Below are positions 38,250 through 45,242 of a DNA stretch of 45,242 nucleotides, in pieces (positions within the stretch are counted from its first letter, which is position 1; the number at the start of each line of letters is the position of its first letter). Origin of the DNA: a virus; IMG/VR virus record IMGVR_UViG_3300035670_000394, positions 1-45,242 of that record; one strand, 5' to 3'. A model generated the notes under the pieces. That model was not told the DNA's origin. It searched no databases and saw nothing but the letters and a program-made list of their open reading frames with translations. The translations under genes and the position numbers were made by a program.

Positions 38250-39281
38250 CTATCCCGTGAACGTCAGGCAGCCCTGACGCCGGAAGTCCTCGAACCCGAT
38301 CTGCCCGCCGAAGACGATGCGGTAGATCTTGTCGATGAGTTGGTTGGCCTGGCCCTTGCCGTAGTCCAGCACGTCGAACACGGCCCCCGTCTGGAGCACT
38401 GCGAACATATACTTCAGGTTGAGGAAGTACCAGGCATTGGAGAGACACCCCGAAGAGTAGAAGATCGGGATGCCCATGAACTCCAGGGACGGGAAGCCAA
38501 GGTCACCCACCTTCGTGGTGGCCACCTGCTGCTTCGCGGAGACGAGGGCATGGTAGCCCTGCCACATCGCAGCCGTGGTCATCAGGAGGGTAGCCGGATC
38601 TTCGCCGTTGTTCCCGGCGGTGGAGCAGTACATCTCCGCGAGGTTGGTGAGACCGACCGAAGCGAAGGTCGCACCCGTCGCGTCGTAGTTGTTCCGCCAC
38701 CAGGTATACGTCGCACGGTTGAGGCCCCACACCGTCCCCGAGGTCGGATCGACCGGGAGGAGGTTTTGGATGCCGATGATGTTCTTGCCACTGTTCCCAG
38801 TGCTCACCGCATCGCCGGTCGAGTAGAGGTCAGTGTCCACTCGCTCGGCAATCGTCTGGATCGCCTGGGTCAGCCGCGCTTCGAGAATGGAGAACACCTT
38901 GGACTTGCCACGGTTCTCCTGTGCTTCCTGCCACGTCAGCACGGCGGCGTCAGTGTAGTACGACCACTGAGCCTCGGCCATCGTGGCGACTTCATCGACG
39001 TTGAGAGGAAGGTTGTCCAGGTTCTTGAACGACGTGACGTTCGTGGAACGGTTGTATGCCACAGGAATGGCGATCTTGCGGCCACCGTCTTCACGACGCA
39101 CTCGGACACCCGGGAGCTTGAACCGGACATCGCCGTTGAACTTCCCACTGGTCTGTCCGAGAAGGATTGCCAGAAGGAGGTTCTTGGCGAAGATCTGGTC
39201 CACAGGCTTCTGGGCGAGCCAGAGCTTCAGCGTCGCCAATGTCCTGGTGTCCATACTCTCAGTGATGGATACACCAGCCAT
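38250..39281 (-). CDS. Major capsid protein (HK97 fold)
   Basis: 343 residues, ATG start. Follows a scaffold gene and precedes a decoration gene, as capsid genes do. The sequence matches a phage capsid by style: N-terminal helix (TLATLKLWLAQKPVDQIFAKN), a beta/loop part (RVRREDGGRKIAIPVAYNRSTNV), the long helix region (ILEARLTQAIQTIAERVDTDLYS) and the C-terminal GCLTFTG strand. No protease domain is fused and none is seen nearby. Confidence 0.8.
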   Translation of the reverse strand: MAGVSITESMDTRTLATLKLWLAQKPVDQIFAKNLLLAILLGQTSGKFNGDVRFKLPGVRVRREDGGRKIAIPVAYNRSTNVTSFKNLDNLPLNVDEVATMAEAQWSYYTDAAVLTWQEAQENRGKSKVFSILEARLTQAIQTIAERVDTDLYSTGDAVSTGNSGKNIIGIQNLLPVDPTSGTVWGLNRATYTWWRNNYDATGATFASVGLTNLAEMYCSTAGNNGEDPATLLMTTAAMWQGYHALVSAKQQVATTKVGDLGFPSLEFMGIPIFYSSGCLSNAWYFLNLKYMFAVLQTGAVFDVLDYGKGQANQLIDKIYRIVFGGQIGFEDFRRQGCLTFTG

Positions 39282-39299
39282 GTGAGCCGTCCTTTGAGG

Positions 39300-40079
39300 T
39301 TACGACCCCCGAGACTCCAATTCGGTGAAGATCTCTAGAAGGGTCTTATTCCCTCCAGCCTGCACGATCCCGGCCATTCCGGGAACCATGCCGGTGGAGT
39401 CTTCCAAAGAGGCGGCTGCCCGACGCTCACGTTCCAGACGGCGCTGCTTCTCGGCAGCTGGGTCCCCGTTCTCCCGTGTGAACCGCTCCCAGACAACTGA
39501 GAGGGCTGCATCAAGATCGTTGTCCAACAGGTCTCTCAGCCACGGGTAGGTACGGATCTCCGTTGAGAGGAACCGGGTAAAGTCACTGCTCGGAGCGGCC
39601 ATCTCCGGCAGATCCTTACCCGAGGGTCCGAAGAAGTCGTTCAGTTTCCGGCTCATCGTGTCCACGACCTGTCGCCGCTTCCACGGGTCCAGTTCCTGAC
39701 GCATCCTCTCGATAGCACGACGCTCACCTACATCGGCGGCAGTGGCGAGGGCCTTGGCGAACGACTCAGGCCCACGCTCATCACCCTCCCAGAGCTTCGT
39801 TGCTACCTCCCTGAACTCCTCCATCCCGTCCTTCGGAGCGTCACGAACGTCACCACGCAGGGCTTCCATCACCTTGGGGTTCTGCTCGATCTGCTCCATG
39901 ACGCCGCGCAACCGCTTGATCTCCTCCGCTTGGGAGGTGATCTTCCGCCGGAGTTCCTTGGCTTCCGGCGAGTCCTGGGGGCCGCTTGTCGTCGTTCCGG
40001 GAGCGGGGCTTGACACCGTTGGGCCGCTTGTCACTGCCGGAGTTCCGGGGCTGACACCTGGTACGTTCTGGGAAGTCAT
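39300..40079 (-). CDS. Capsid scaffolding protein
   Basis: 259 residues from ATG 40079, with GGAGGT 5 bases upstream (GTG at 40082 is the alternative). N-terminal 40 residues are Pro/Ser/Thr-rich and disordered; the rest is charged and helical with a coiled coil (about residues 40-75) and an RRLERERRAAA helix near the C-terminus. Lack of Cys, acidic-basic alternation and position directly before the capsid gene are typical for scaffolds. Confidence 0.7.
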   Translation of the reverse strand: MTSQNVPGVSPGTPAVTSGPTVSSPAPGTTTSGPQDSPEAKELRRKITSQAEEIKRLRGVMEQIEQNPKVMEALRGDVRDAPKDGMEEFREVATKLWEGDERGPESFAKALATAADVGERRAIERMRQELDPWKRRQVVDTMSRKLNDFFGPSGKDLPEMAAPSSDFTRFLSTEIRTYPWLRDLLDNDLDAALSVVWERFTRENGDPAAEKQRRLERERRAAASLEDSTGMVPGMAGIVQAGGNKTLLEIFTELESRGS

Positions 40080-40453
40080 CACCGACCTCCCTTCTTCGTC
40101 GTTTCGAGTACGTCAAGTCGCTGCTTCAGTTCCTCGTTCTGCTTCACGAGCGTGAGAAGAAGCTCCGCACTGGCCTCCTTCTTCGGCTCGTAGATCGTCT
40201 TCAGCGCAGACGCACCGAAGACTTCCTTCCCCTTCTCGATCCACTCACGGGCCATCGTGGCGGGCATCCCGAAACAGCGCATGACGTTCCCCGCGTCATC
40301 CGTCTCGATGCAGGACATATCACGCCGAGGATGTTGGGCCAGAATGGCCTGTAGCTCAGGCCCCCACTCGTGGAACCGTTCGCAGCGAACGGGTCTCTCC
40401 TGCCCCGTCTTGGGGTCGATATCGGAGAGCATGGTCACTTCGATGTACCTCAC
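40079..40453 (-). CDS. Hypothetical protein with C-terminal coiled coil
   Basis: 124 residues, GTG with GGAGGGG 5 bases upstream. N-terminal part contains several Cys (RCERFHEW, SCIET, RCFGM), the last 35 residues a coiled coil (LTLVKQNEELKQRLDVLE). Overlaps the scaffold start by one base, so it may assist assembly. Unknown function. Confidence 0.6.
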   Translation of the reverse strand: MRYIEVTMLSDIDPKTGQERPVRCERFHEWGPELQAILAQHPRRDMSCIETDDAGNVMRCFGMPATMAREWIEKGKEVFGASALKTIYEPKKEASAELLLTLVKQNEELKQRLDVLETTKKGGR

Positions 40454-40464
40454 AGGTACCCCTC

Positions 40465-40809
40465 CTAGCCGATCCGTTTCAGGAAGTCAAGCGGAAAATC
40501 TCCACCGGCCCTTCCGGTGTTCCGCTTCATCCGTCGAACTTGCTCCGTCACCTCGCTCTCACCAAGCGCGGCGTGGACGTGATCTCCTCTCTCCACGACC
40601 CGGGAGCCATTGATCTCGCAGTGGCGCTTCAGGTCTTCGAGGTTGCGGATCACCCGTCCGGTCTGGATGCTGAGACTCCTCTGGGTCTCCTCATCGAACC
40701 GGGCGGAAGACGACCCACGGCGCACGGTCGTCTCGTCCTCCTCACCGTCCGGGCCGTCCTTCACGAGGACTTCCCGTGTACCCACCTTCACCCATCGCCA
40801 GTCACTCAT
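40465..40809 (-). CDS. Hypothetical protein
   Basis: 114 residues, ATG start overlapping the portal end by 4 bp. Basic C-terminal half (VRRMKRNTGRAGGDFPLDFLKRI), acidic centre, no recognised domain. Located between portal and scaffold, so possibly a head-assembly accessory. Confidence 0.6.
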   Translation of the reverse strand: MSDWRWVKVGTREVLVKDGPDGEEDETTVRRGSSSARFDEETQRSLSIQTGRVIRNLEDLKRHCEINGSRVVERGDHVHAALGESEVTEQVRRMKRNTGRAGGDFPLDFLKRIG

Positions 40810-42770
40810 CGCATCACCTTCATGCGGTCACCGGCAGAGGCCCCGGTGGGAACTCTCCCACCTCCTACGTTGGCCTTGCCTTGGAGCATCGCGGACATCG
40901 CGGCTTCTCCACCACCACCGGGCATCCCCATACCGGGCATCATCGGTGCGTTCCGTGCGGCCTCCATCGCCGCGTCGATGTTGATCGGGGCACCGTAGAG
41001 CGTCGTGAGGTAGTCCAGCAGTTCCAGCCGTACCGTCACGGGCACCGCTGGGTCGCGGACCATGGCGGCGTAGAGGTCACCGAGGAGCTTGATCTCGACA
41101 TCCGTGGACACCCGACGCATAGTCCCCGGGATGATCTCAACCCCACGGTCATCGAAGATCTCCCCCTTGGTGAAGCCATCCTCCGGCCACACTTCCAGAG
41201 CGAGGTCTCCGGCGATGGCCCGGACCGTAGCCGGGCGGTAGTAGGCTTTTGCCAGCCGCAGGGAGTACCGGGCGAGGGTGTTCATCACGCGGTCCACCAG
41301 CACCGCGCTTTCCTGGGTCATCGCCGTGGCTGCCTCACTCACAAGCTCTGAGGCCGTGGCAGTACGGCTCCGGTCTCCTCCCCCCAGACGGACGGCCCCG
41401 AGTCCCGAGAGACGGTCGATCATCGCTGTGGCGTTCCCGAGAGCGGCGAAGGTGTCCGGGGTAACCTGCGGCTGGGGGATCGGACCGTAAGCGTCGGAGA
41501 TCTTCCGCTCCTGTAGACCCTCCACCTTCACCAGCCGGTGCAGCACCCCCGAGGTGAGGTTGGAAGCCTCTTCGTCGGTGATGATGGTGGAGTCGTAGGC
41601 CATGCCGGGGGACGCAGCCTTCCCGGTCAGGACCTGTACGGTGTGCAGAAGAGCGGCGTCCCGTTGCTGGGACTCCCAGAAGCCGGGCTGTGGCAGCCCG
41701 ATCCCTTCATCTGTCGGATCTTCCGAGAAGGTGGCGAAGACATACGGACCTGACGGAAGGATGTCACGGTAGCTGTAGGCCGTCTCACGAAGGAGACGGT
41801 CAGAGCCATCCTGGAAGGTGTGGACTACACCCTCCTGGAGGTCGATACACTCGTGAAGGATCACGATGTCCCCACCACGAAGGCCAGCGTTCTCCATGTC
41901 GTTCAGGATGTTCTCTACCGGAGGGGCGGTGCTGGCCTGCACCTTGAAGCGGTTGGTGTTGTACCTCCGGTCATTCTTCACTTCGTCCAGAGTGCGGATG
42001 AACGTCTCCGTCACCCAGCGGATGCGTGAGATGTCCGGTGCCCAGAAGTCGAAGGTCACCCAGTTCGGACGCTTCCGGCGGATGAAGACCCGCTCCCCCC
42101 GCTCGATCTCGTCACTCTCCCCGTAGGAAGCCTTCAGTTCGTAGTGCTTCTCGACGTGCTTCTCGATGTACTTCACATCCTCGGGAGGTATCCCCGGGAA
42201 GTCACCACGACGTACACCGACGAGGAGTTGCTCATGCTGCTCGATGTGGAGGCTGTGGAGGTCATCGACCCGGGCCTGTGGCCTCCCACCCTGAGACATC
42301 TGGAGCGTCTCCCGCTCGGCCTTCTCCCGCTCCTTCCTCCGGCGGTCCTCATCCACCACCACGTCGAGGTTGTACCCCACCTTCGCCACCATGTAGGGAG
42401 CGAGGAAGCCATCCAGGATCAGCTTCCGGCCCTGCCAGTAGAGGCCGGTCTCCTCGAAGATGTCGTTCACCACGGAGGTCTGGACCTTGGCCAGTTTCTG
42501 AGCCCTCTTCATGTCCGCTTCCAGCACACCCACTGGCTTCACCACCACGCGGGGACTGTTGAAGAACAGGTGGGCTCGGAAGCTCCGGGCAACAAGGGCC
42601 AGGAGGTTCGGAACGGACAGGGCCTCGGGACTCTCCCCCATGCTGTTGGCGACATCGGAGAAGTCGGACTTGAACCACCGACAGAACCGCGAGTAGCTCT
42701 GGAACTTCTTCGACATGGCGTCGTGGAAATCCTTCCGACGCTTCGCCCAGCGTTCTATCTCCTGGCTCAT
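40806..42770 (-). CDS. Portal protein
   Basis: 654 residues, ATG overlapping the terminase stop. Family-typical start (SKKFQSYSRFCRWFKSDF), mid region (NWVTFDFWAPDISRIRW, WVTETFIRTLDEV) and a long helix near residue 470-520 (SRTATASELVSEAATAM). The C-terminus carries a Met/Gly-rich stretch (MMPGMGMPGGGGEAAM). Length fits the podoviral P22/epsilon15-like portals. It forms the dodecameric DNA gate of the head. Confidence 0.8.
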   Translation of the reverse strand: MSQEIERWAKRRKDFHDAMSKKFQSYSRFCRWFKSDFSDVANSMGESPEALSVPNLLALVARSFRAHLFFNSPRVVVKPVGVLEADMKRAQKLAKVQTSVVNDIFEETGLYWQGRKLILDGFLAPYMVAKVGYNLDVVVDEDRRRKEREKAERETLQMSQGGRPQARVDDLHSLHIEQHEQLLVGVRRGDFPGIPPEDVKYIEKHVEKHYELKASYGESDEIERGERVFIRRKRPNWVTFDFWAPDISRIRWVTETFIRTLDEVKNDRRYNTNRFKVQASTAPPVENILNDMENAGLRGGDIVILHECIDLQEGVVHTFQDGSDRLLRETAYSYRDILPSGPYVFATFSEDPTDEGIGLPQPGFWESQQRDAALLHTVQVLTGKAASPGMAYDSTIITDEEASNLTSGVLHRLVKVEGLQERKISDAYGPIPQPQVTPDTFAALGNATAMIDRLSGLGAVRLGGGDRSRTATASELVSEAATAMTQESAVLVDRVMNTLARYSLRLAKAYYRPATVRAIAGDLALEVWPEDGFTKGEIFDDRGVEIIPGTMRRVSTDVEIKLLGDLYAAMVRDPAVPVTVRLELLDYLTTLYGAPINIDAAMEAARNAPMMPGMGMPGGGGEAAMSAMLQGKANVGGGRVPTGASAGDRMKVMR

Positions 42771-44275
42771 CAGAGTCTCCTGAGTACGTCCTGTCCGGGC
42801 AAGTACCGCTGTAGAAGCTCAGCACCTGAAACGGAGTTTGTCAAGAGCAATTTCTTCACGGGCTTCGGCTTCACCGGAGCGTAGCCCCGGGCACGGTCCA
42901 GTCTCTGCACCCGCATGGAGAGGGCGTCGGGTACGTCGTCGTGCTCTCCCACCGGGTAGCGCAGCACCTCGTCAATCAGCCACGAGTCCTTCTCCCGATA
43001 CCAGAGTCCGTGGGCCTCGACGTAGCCGGAGAGTTCGGAGATCCGGGAAGGCTTCGGCTTGCCCTTCGTGGGCATCTTCGTCAGGCGCAGAGGAAGCTGG
43101 TGGTCACGACAGTAGCGGTACATGAGGTCGTAGACGATCTTCCCACCACCATCGGTCTCCATCCCTACCCACTCTGGATGGTAACGCTCCCAGAGTCTGA
43201 CGATCCGGTTGATGAGGTCGAAAGGAGTCCATCGACCAGCGAGGATCGTCTCCACCCACAGACCGTCTTCCGGCGGCACCACGGTGACGGCGATGGCACT
43301 GCGGTCGGCGTTGCTGTTCTTCTCCGTGAAGGCCGGGTCCACGGTAATCGCCACCCGCCCCTCGGGTGTCGGACCGTCGTAAATGTGGAACCAGGAGGGG
43401 TCGAAGCGGATGGCGCTGTCGGGGGGCAGTGGGTCCTGCTCGTAGAGACAGGACCAGAGGTAGGAGCCGTTCTCGGCCCGTATCCGCAGGAGCTTGTCCT
43501 CCGGGAAGACCTTCGGCCATACCGGGGTACCGTCCTCGTTACGAGGCTTGATCTTCAGGATCTGGTAGTACCGGGCGAGGTCGGTATCGTTGATGATCTT
43601 CCCGTATACGTCCCCGTCGTGCCAGCGAGTGCCGATGACTCGCGTGTAGTAGCACTCGGCCACGGTCTTCAGGACGGCCCGGAGGGACCGGAACCACTCC
43701 CAGACCTTCAGCATGGTGTCTTCCGTGGCCCACGGCGGGACGTTCTCCTTCACCACCGCGTCGTCCACGTTGATGACTTCGTAGTGCCGGGAGGCCACGG
43801 TCTGGTCTGCCCCGCACACCTCGATGCTGGCCTCCTTGCGGGGCTTCTTCCGGTTGGGAAGAGTAAACTGCTCCTGCGTACCCTCCTCCGTCCAGTGGGC
43901 CGGGCAGAACTCTGGGAAGAGAGCCCTGAACCGCTCGTTCTTTCTGTAGTGCCCCTCTATCTCACTCAGGAACTTCTTGGCGTTGTTGAGAGTCCAGGAG
44001 CCGATCAGCACACACTCCTCTGGGTAGTGAAGGTTATGCCAGATAGTCCCAGCTACAGTCAGCAGAGTGGACTTCAGGAACCCTCTGGGCACCAGAGTGA
44101 GAGTGTTACACCGGGCAGTAGCCTGAAGAGCCATCTTCTGGTGGAGAGGGAGTGTGTAGTCCACCAGGTCGTACCCCAGGATCTCCTTGGCGAAGAAGAG
44201 GAAGTTGCCGAAGGCTGCTTCCCGGAGCTTCCCCATCCGCCGGGCAATCCCTGGGTCTACGGAAGTGGCCTTCAC
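42770..44275 (-). CDS. terL: Terminase large subunit
   Basis: 501 residues, GTG start with GGAGGTT upstream, overlapping the previous stop. ATPase domain: variant Walker A RGFLKST (64-70), Walker B INVDD (Asp171, Asp172), then TRWHDGDVYG at about 216-225. RNase H-type nuclease domain: TVDPAF (Asp313), GMETDGGG (Glu373) and DDVPDAL (Asp450) supply the catalytic acids. The protein cuts concatemers and drives packaging. Good support from complete motif set. Confidence 0.9.
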   Translation of the reverse strand: MKATSVDPGIARRMGKLREAAFGNFLFFAKEILGYDLVDYTLPLHQKMALQATARCNTLTLVPRGFLKSTLLTVAGTIWHNLHYPEECVLIGSWTLNNAKKFLSEIEGHYRKNERFRALFPEFCPAHWTEEGTQEQFTLPNRKKPRKEASIEVCGADQTVASRHYEVINVDDAVVKENVPPWATEDTMLKVWEWFRSLRAVLKTVAECYYTRVIGTRWHDGDVYGKIINDTDLARYYQILKIKPRNEDGTPVWPKVFPEDKLLRIRAENGSYLWSCLYEQDPLPPDSAIRFDPSWFHIYDGPTPEGRVAITVDPAFTEKNSNADRSAIAVTVVPPEDGLWVETILAGRWTPFDLINRIVRLWERYHPEWVGMETDGGGKIVYDLMYRYCRDHQLPLRLTKMPTKGKPKPSRISELSGYVEAHGLWYREKDSWLIDEVLRYPVGEHDDVPDALSMRVQRLDRARGYAPVKPKPVKKLLLTNSVSGAELLQRYLPGQDVLRRL

Positions 44276-44679
44276 TCAACCTCCAGCAGTCTCTCCGTGA
44301 CTTGCCGGGCTGGTAGCTCCCTCAGTCCTGACAGGTCGATCTGGAGGAGAGTACCAATGCTGACCCCTTCTTCCCTCTGAGCCAGTTCCTTGACCAGACC
44401 CATTCCCCGGGCGAGACGTGCTTCGGTCATGGCAAAGGAGGCGAAGACCTTGAAGATGGCGATCTTGTGGACTACTGGCGTGCTCTGGTTCTGGAAGGCT
44501 GCGAAGAGGTCATGAGCCATCCCCGGAAGCTTGCTGTCCACGAAGTCCACTGCTTCGTAGAGTTCTTCCAGCCGGGGTGGGTCTTCCTTCACCTCCACGG
44601 CTGGGTGTTCCTTGCGGAACTTCTCCATCTCCTGCCCGACCTTCCGGGCGAGTGCTAGTCTCTTCACTGCATTTACCAT
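44272..44679 (-). CDS. Possible terminase small subunit
   Basis: 135 residues, ATG at 44679 without a clear ribosome binding site, 4-bp overlap with the large terminase. Helical and charged. There is a Pro/Glu-rich part near residue 25-35 and helices thereafter. No helix-turn-helix is evident. The small-terminase call rests on being directly upstream of the large subunit. Confidence 0.5.
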   Translation of the reverse strand: MVNAVKRLALARKVGQEMEKFRKEHPAVEVKEDPPRLEELYEAVDFVDSKLPGMAHDLFAAFQNQSTPVVHKIAIFKVFASFAMTEARLARGMGLVKELAQREEGVSIGTLLQIDLSGLRELPARQVTERLLEVE

Positions 44680-44884
44680 GGTGTGTCACAGAAGACCACG
44701 GGAGCCCAGCCTTGTCAACAGAAATCCCTCTGTCGTCCCCGTACCAGAGTCTCCCCCGGGAGTAGTAGAGCCCCCGGCAGTACCGACACCCGGGCTTCCG
44801 GCGTCCCCAGGCCAGGGACCCCTGGCAGGCCGGGCAGTGGACTCCCCCCTGCACCCCCCTCCGTCCTTGCTTACCTGTGTCCAT
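44510..44884 (-). CDS. Zinc-ribbon ORF at the head of the late block
   Basis: 124 residues, ATG at 44884. Residues 17-33 contain C-x2-C...C-x2-C (CPAC...CRYC), a classic zinc ribbon, then Tyr/Arg-rich sequence. The frame stays open 170 bp into the next gene; that half lacks protein-like quality, so the real product may be short or the frame partly spurious. The ATG lies only a few bases beyond the predicted transcription start, so it might be leaderless. Confidence 0.4.
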   Translation of the reverse strand: MDTGKQGRRGVQGGVHCPACQGSLAWGRRKPGCRYCRGLYYSRGRLWYGDDRGISVDKAGLPWSSVTHHGKCSEETSTRPEGRAGDGEVPQGTPSRGGEGRPTPAGRTLRSSGLRGQQASGDGS

Positions 44885-44891
44885 ACTCCCC

Positions 44892-44920
44892 TATATACAT
44901 ATGTAGAGGAAGGACTTCAA
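44892..44920 (-). promoter_or_regulatory. Sigma-70-like promoter for the minus-strand block
   Basis: Reading leftward: TTGAAG at 44920-44915, a 17-base spacer and TATATA at 44897-44892. Both boxes match the consensus at four of six positions and the spacing is ideal. Transcription would start near 44885, just before the late genes. It is the best sigma-70 candidate I see in the window. Confidence 0.55.
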
Positions 44921-44956
44921 GACTATAGTCCTTAAGACTTAAAGTAGTAAGAGTAG

Positions 44957-44991
44957 GGATTAAGGATTAAGGACTAAGGATTAAGGATTAA
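44957..44991 (+). repeat. Five tandem heptamers GGATTAA
   Basis: The units are GGATTAA, GGATTAA, GGACTAA, GGATTAA, GGATTAA, starting at 44957, 44964, 44971, 44978 and 44985, with no gaps. The central unit differs at one base. Read on the other strand they are TTAATCC repeats. Iteron-like arrays of this sort bind replication initiators or transcription factors. Confidence 0.85.
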
Positions 44992-44993
44992 GA

Positions 44994-45022
44994 CTACTAG
45001 ACTAAAAGATTAAGTCTAGTAG
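44994..45022. repeat. Perfect 10-bp hairpin after the heptamers
   Basis: CTACTAGACT (44994-45003) is exactly complementary to AGTCTAGTAG (45013-45022) around the 9-base loop AAAAGATTA, which itself resembles a heptamer unit. It begins 3 bp after the last heptamer. May be a structured start site for replication or a dimer-binding site. Confidence 0.6.
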
Positions 45023-45084
45023 GACTAAAAGTAGTAACTTAGAATTAAAAAACTTAGTAGCTATAGTACTACTCCCTTTAATAT

Positions 45085-45096
45085 ACGCGCGCGCGT
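45085..45096. repeat. 12-bp alternating CG palindrome
   Basis: ACGCGCGCGCGT marks a sharp change from the AT-rich block to the GC-rich sequence leading into the end repeat. Alternating purine-pyrimidine of this kind can adopt Z-form, but it may be only a low-complexity tract. Confidence 0.5.
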
Positions 45097-45113
45097 GGGT
45101 GATCCGACCGGAC

Positions 45114-45242
45114 CGCGACCGCTTCCCCTCGCGTGCGGCCGGGCGGCCGGGGTGGTCGATACCTCTATCCCTCTCCCCGTGCGCCTGCCATGCGAGCCTA
45201 GCGTAACGTTCATAACCCTCGATTTAACAACACGTTATGACT
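45114..45242. repeat. Right copy of the 129-bp end repeat
   Basis: Identical to bases 1-129 except for one base (C at 45116, T at 3). It marks the join of the circle or a terminal redundancy, and so the unique length is about 45,113 bp. Confidence 0.95.

Larger units (their letters stand above)
44885..45113. other. AT-rich intergenic block, origin candidate
   Basis: In a roughly 60% GC genome this 230-bp stretch is strongly AT-rich from about 44890 to 45085. It includes tandem heptamers, a 10-bp stem hairpin, two copies of AAAGTAGTAA (44941-44950 and 45028-45037) and a 7-bp inverted repeat (AAGGACT 44910-44916 with AGTCCTT 44927-44933). No open frame fits. Iterated short repeats plus an AT-rich melting region are the usual make-up of a replication origin; late promoters are the alternative. 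Confidence 0.55.

Noticed and set aside
44957-44991. Telomere-like repeat or CRISPR
   Set aside because: Units are 7 bp with no spacers and only five copies, inside an intergenic AT-rich block; iterons explain it better.

Overview
The window looks like one complete, or nearly complete, genome of a tailed double-stranded DNA phage, most likely a lytic podovirus with a short tail. It holds a full head-packaging and head-assembly set (terminase, portal, scaffold, capsid), a nozzle-like tail protein, three helix-rich proteins of the internal/ejection type including one of 2,098 residues, and a compact replication module. I see no tape measure, sheath, integrase or excisionase. The first 129 bases recur as the last 129 bases with one mismatch, so the molecule is about 45.1 kb, either circularised by the assembler or carrying a short direct terminal repeat. 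GC content is roughly 60%. Genes are packed with 1-20 bp overlaps and strong GGAGG ribosome binding sites, and GTG starts are frequent. The host cannot be named from the sequence.

Layout. Bases 1-603 and 44,885-45,242 form one non-coding region across the circle junction, with an AT-rich block of tandem heptamers, hairpins and a promoter-like element. From there two gene blocks diverge. The plus-strand block (604-19,395) starts with small, mostly zinc-ribbon proteins (604-2,850), a helix-turn-helix regulator (2,847-3,221), an amidoligase paired with a class II glutamine amidotransferase (3,163-5,192) and a DUF932 protein (5,446-6,591). Small unknown genes follow, then the replication module: TOPRIM primase-like protein, Cas4-type Fe-S exonuclease, a uracil-DNA glycosylase fused to a family A DNA polymerase, a putative single-strand binding protein, a DnaB-like helicase and a small PD-(D/E)XK nuclease (8,211-16,017). 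A very GC-rich cassette of small proteins (about 16,150-18,290) and a glycosyltransferase (18,733-19,395) close the block.

The minus-strand block, read from 44.9 kb down to 19.5 kb, is late/structural: a small zinc-ribbon ORF, a possible small terminase, large terminase, portal, two small proteins, scaffold, major capsid protein, decoration protein, an MptE/DUF115-like enzyme-type protein, adaptor, a mosaic set of lectin-like and fibre proteins, nozzle-like protein, three internal virion proteins, then membrane proteins that probably act in lysis. The two blocks converge at 19.4-19.7 kb, where a 44-residue gene sits between two inverted repeats.

Most interesting: (1) the 2,098-residue protein carries an ADP-ribosyltransferase-like segment that coincides with a strong local drop in GC, as if a toxin-type domain had been inserted into an ejected protein; (2) the overlapping amidoligase and glutamine amidotransferase pair, which implies a phage-encoded amide-forming modification with unknown target; (3) the glycosylase-polymerase fusion; (4) the AT-rich heptamer region, an origin candidate; (5) two genes that appear to need ATT start codons. 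I found no endolysin, RNA polymerase, ligase or tRNA.
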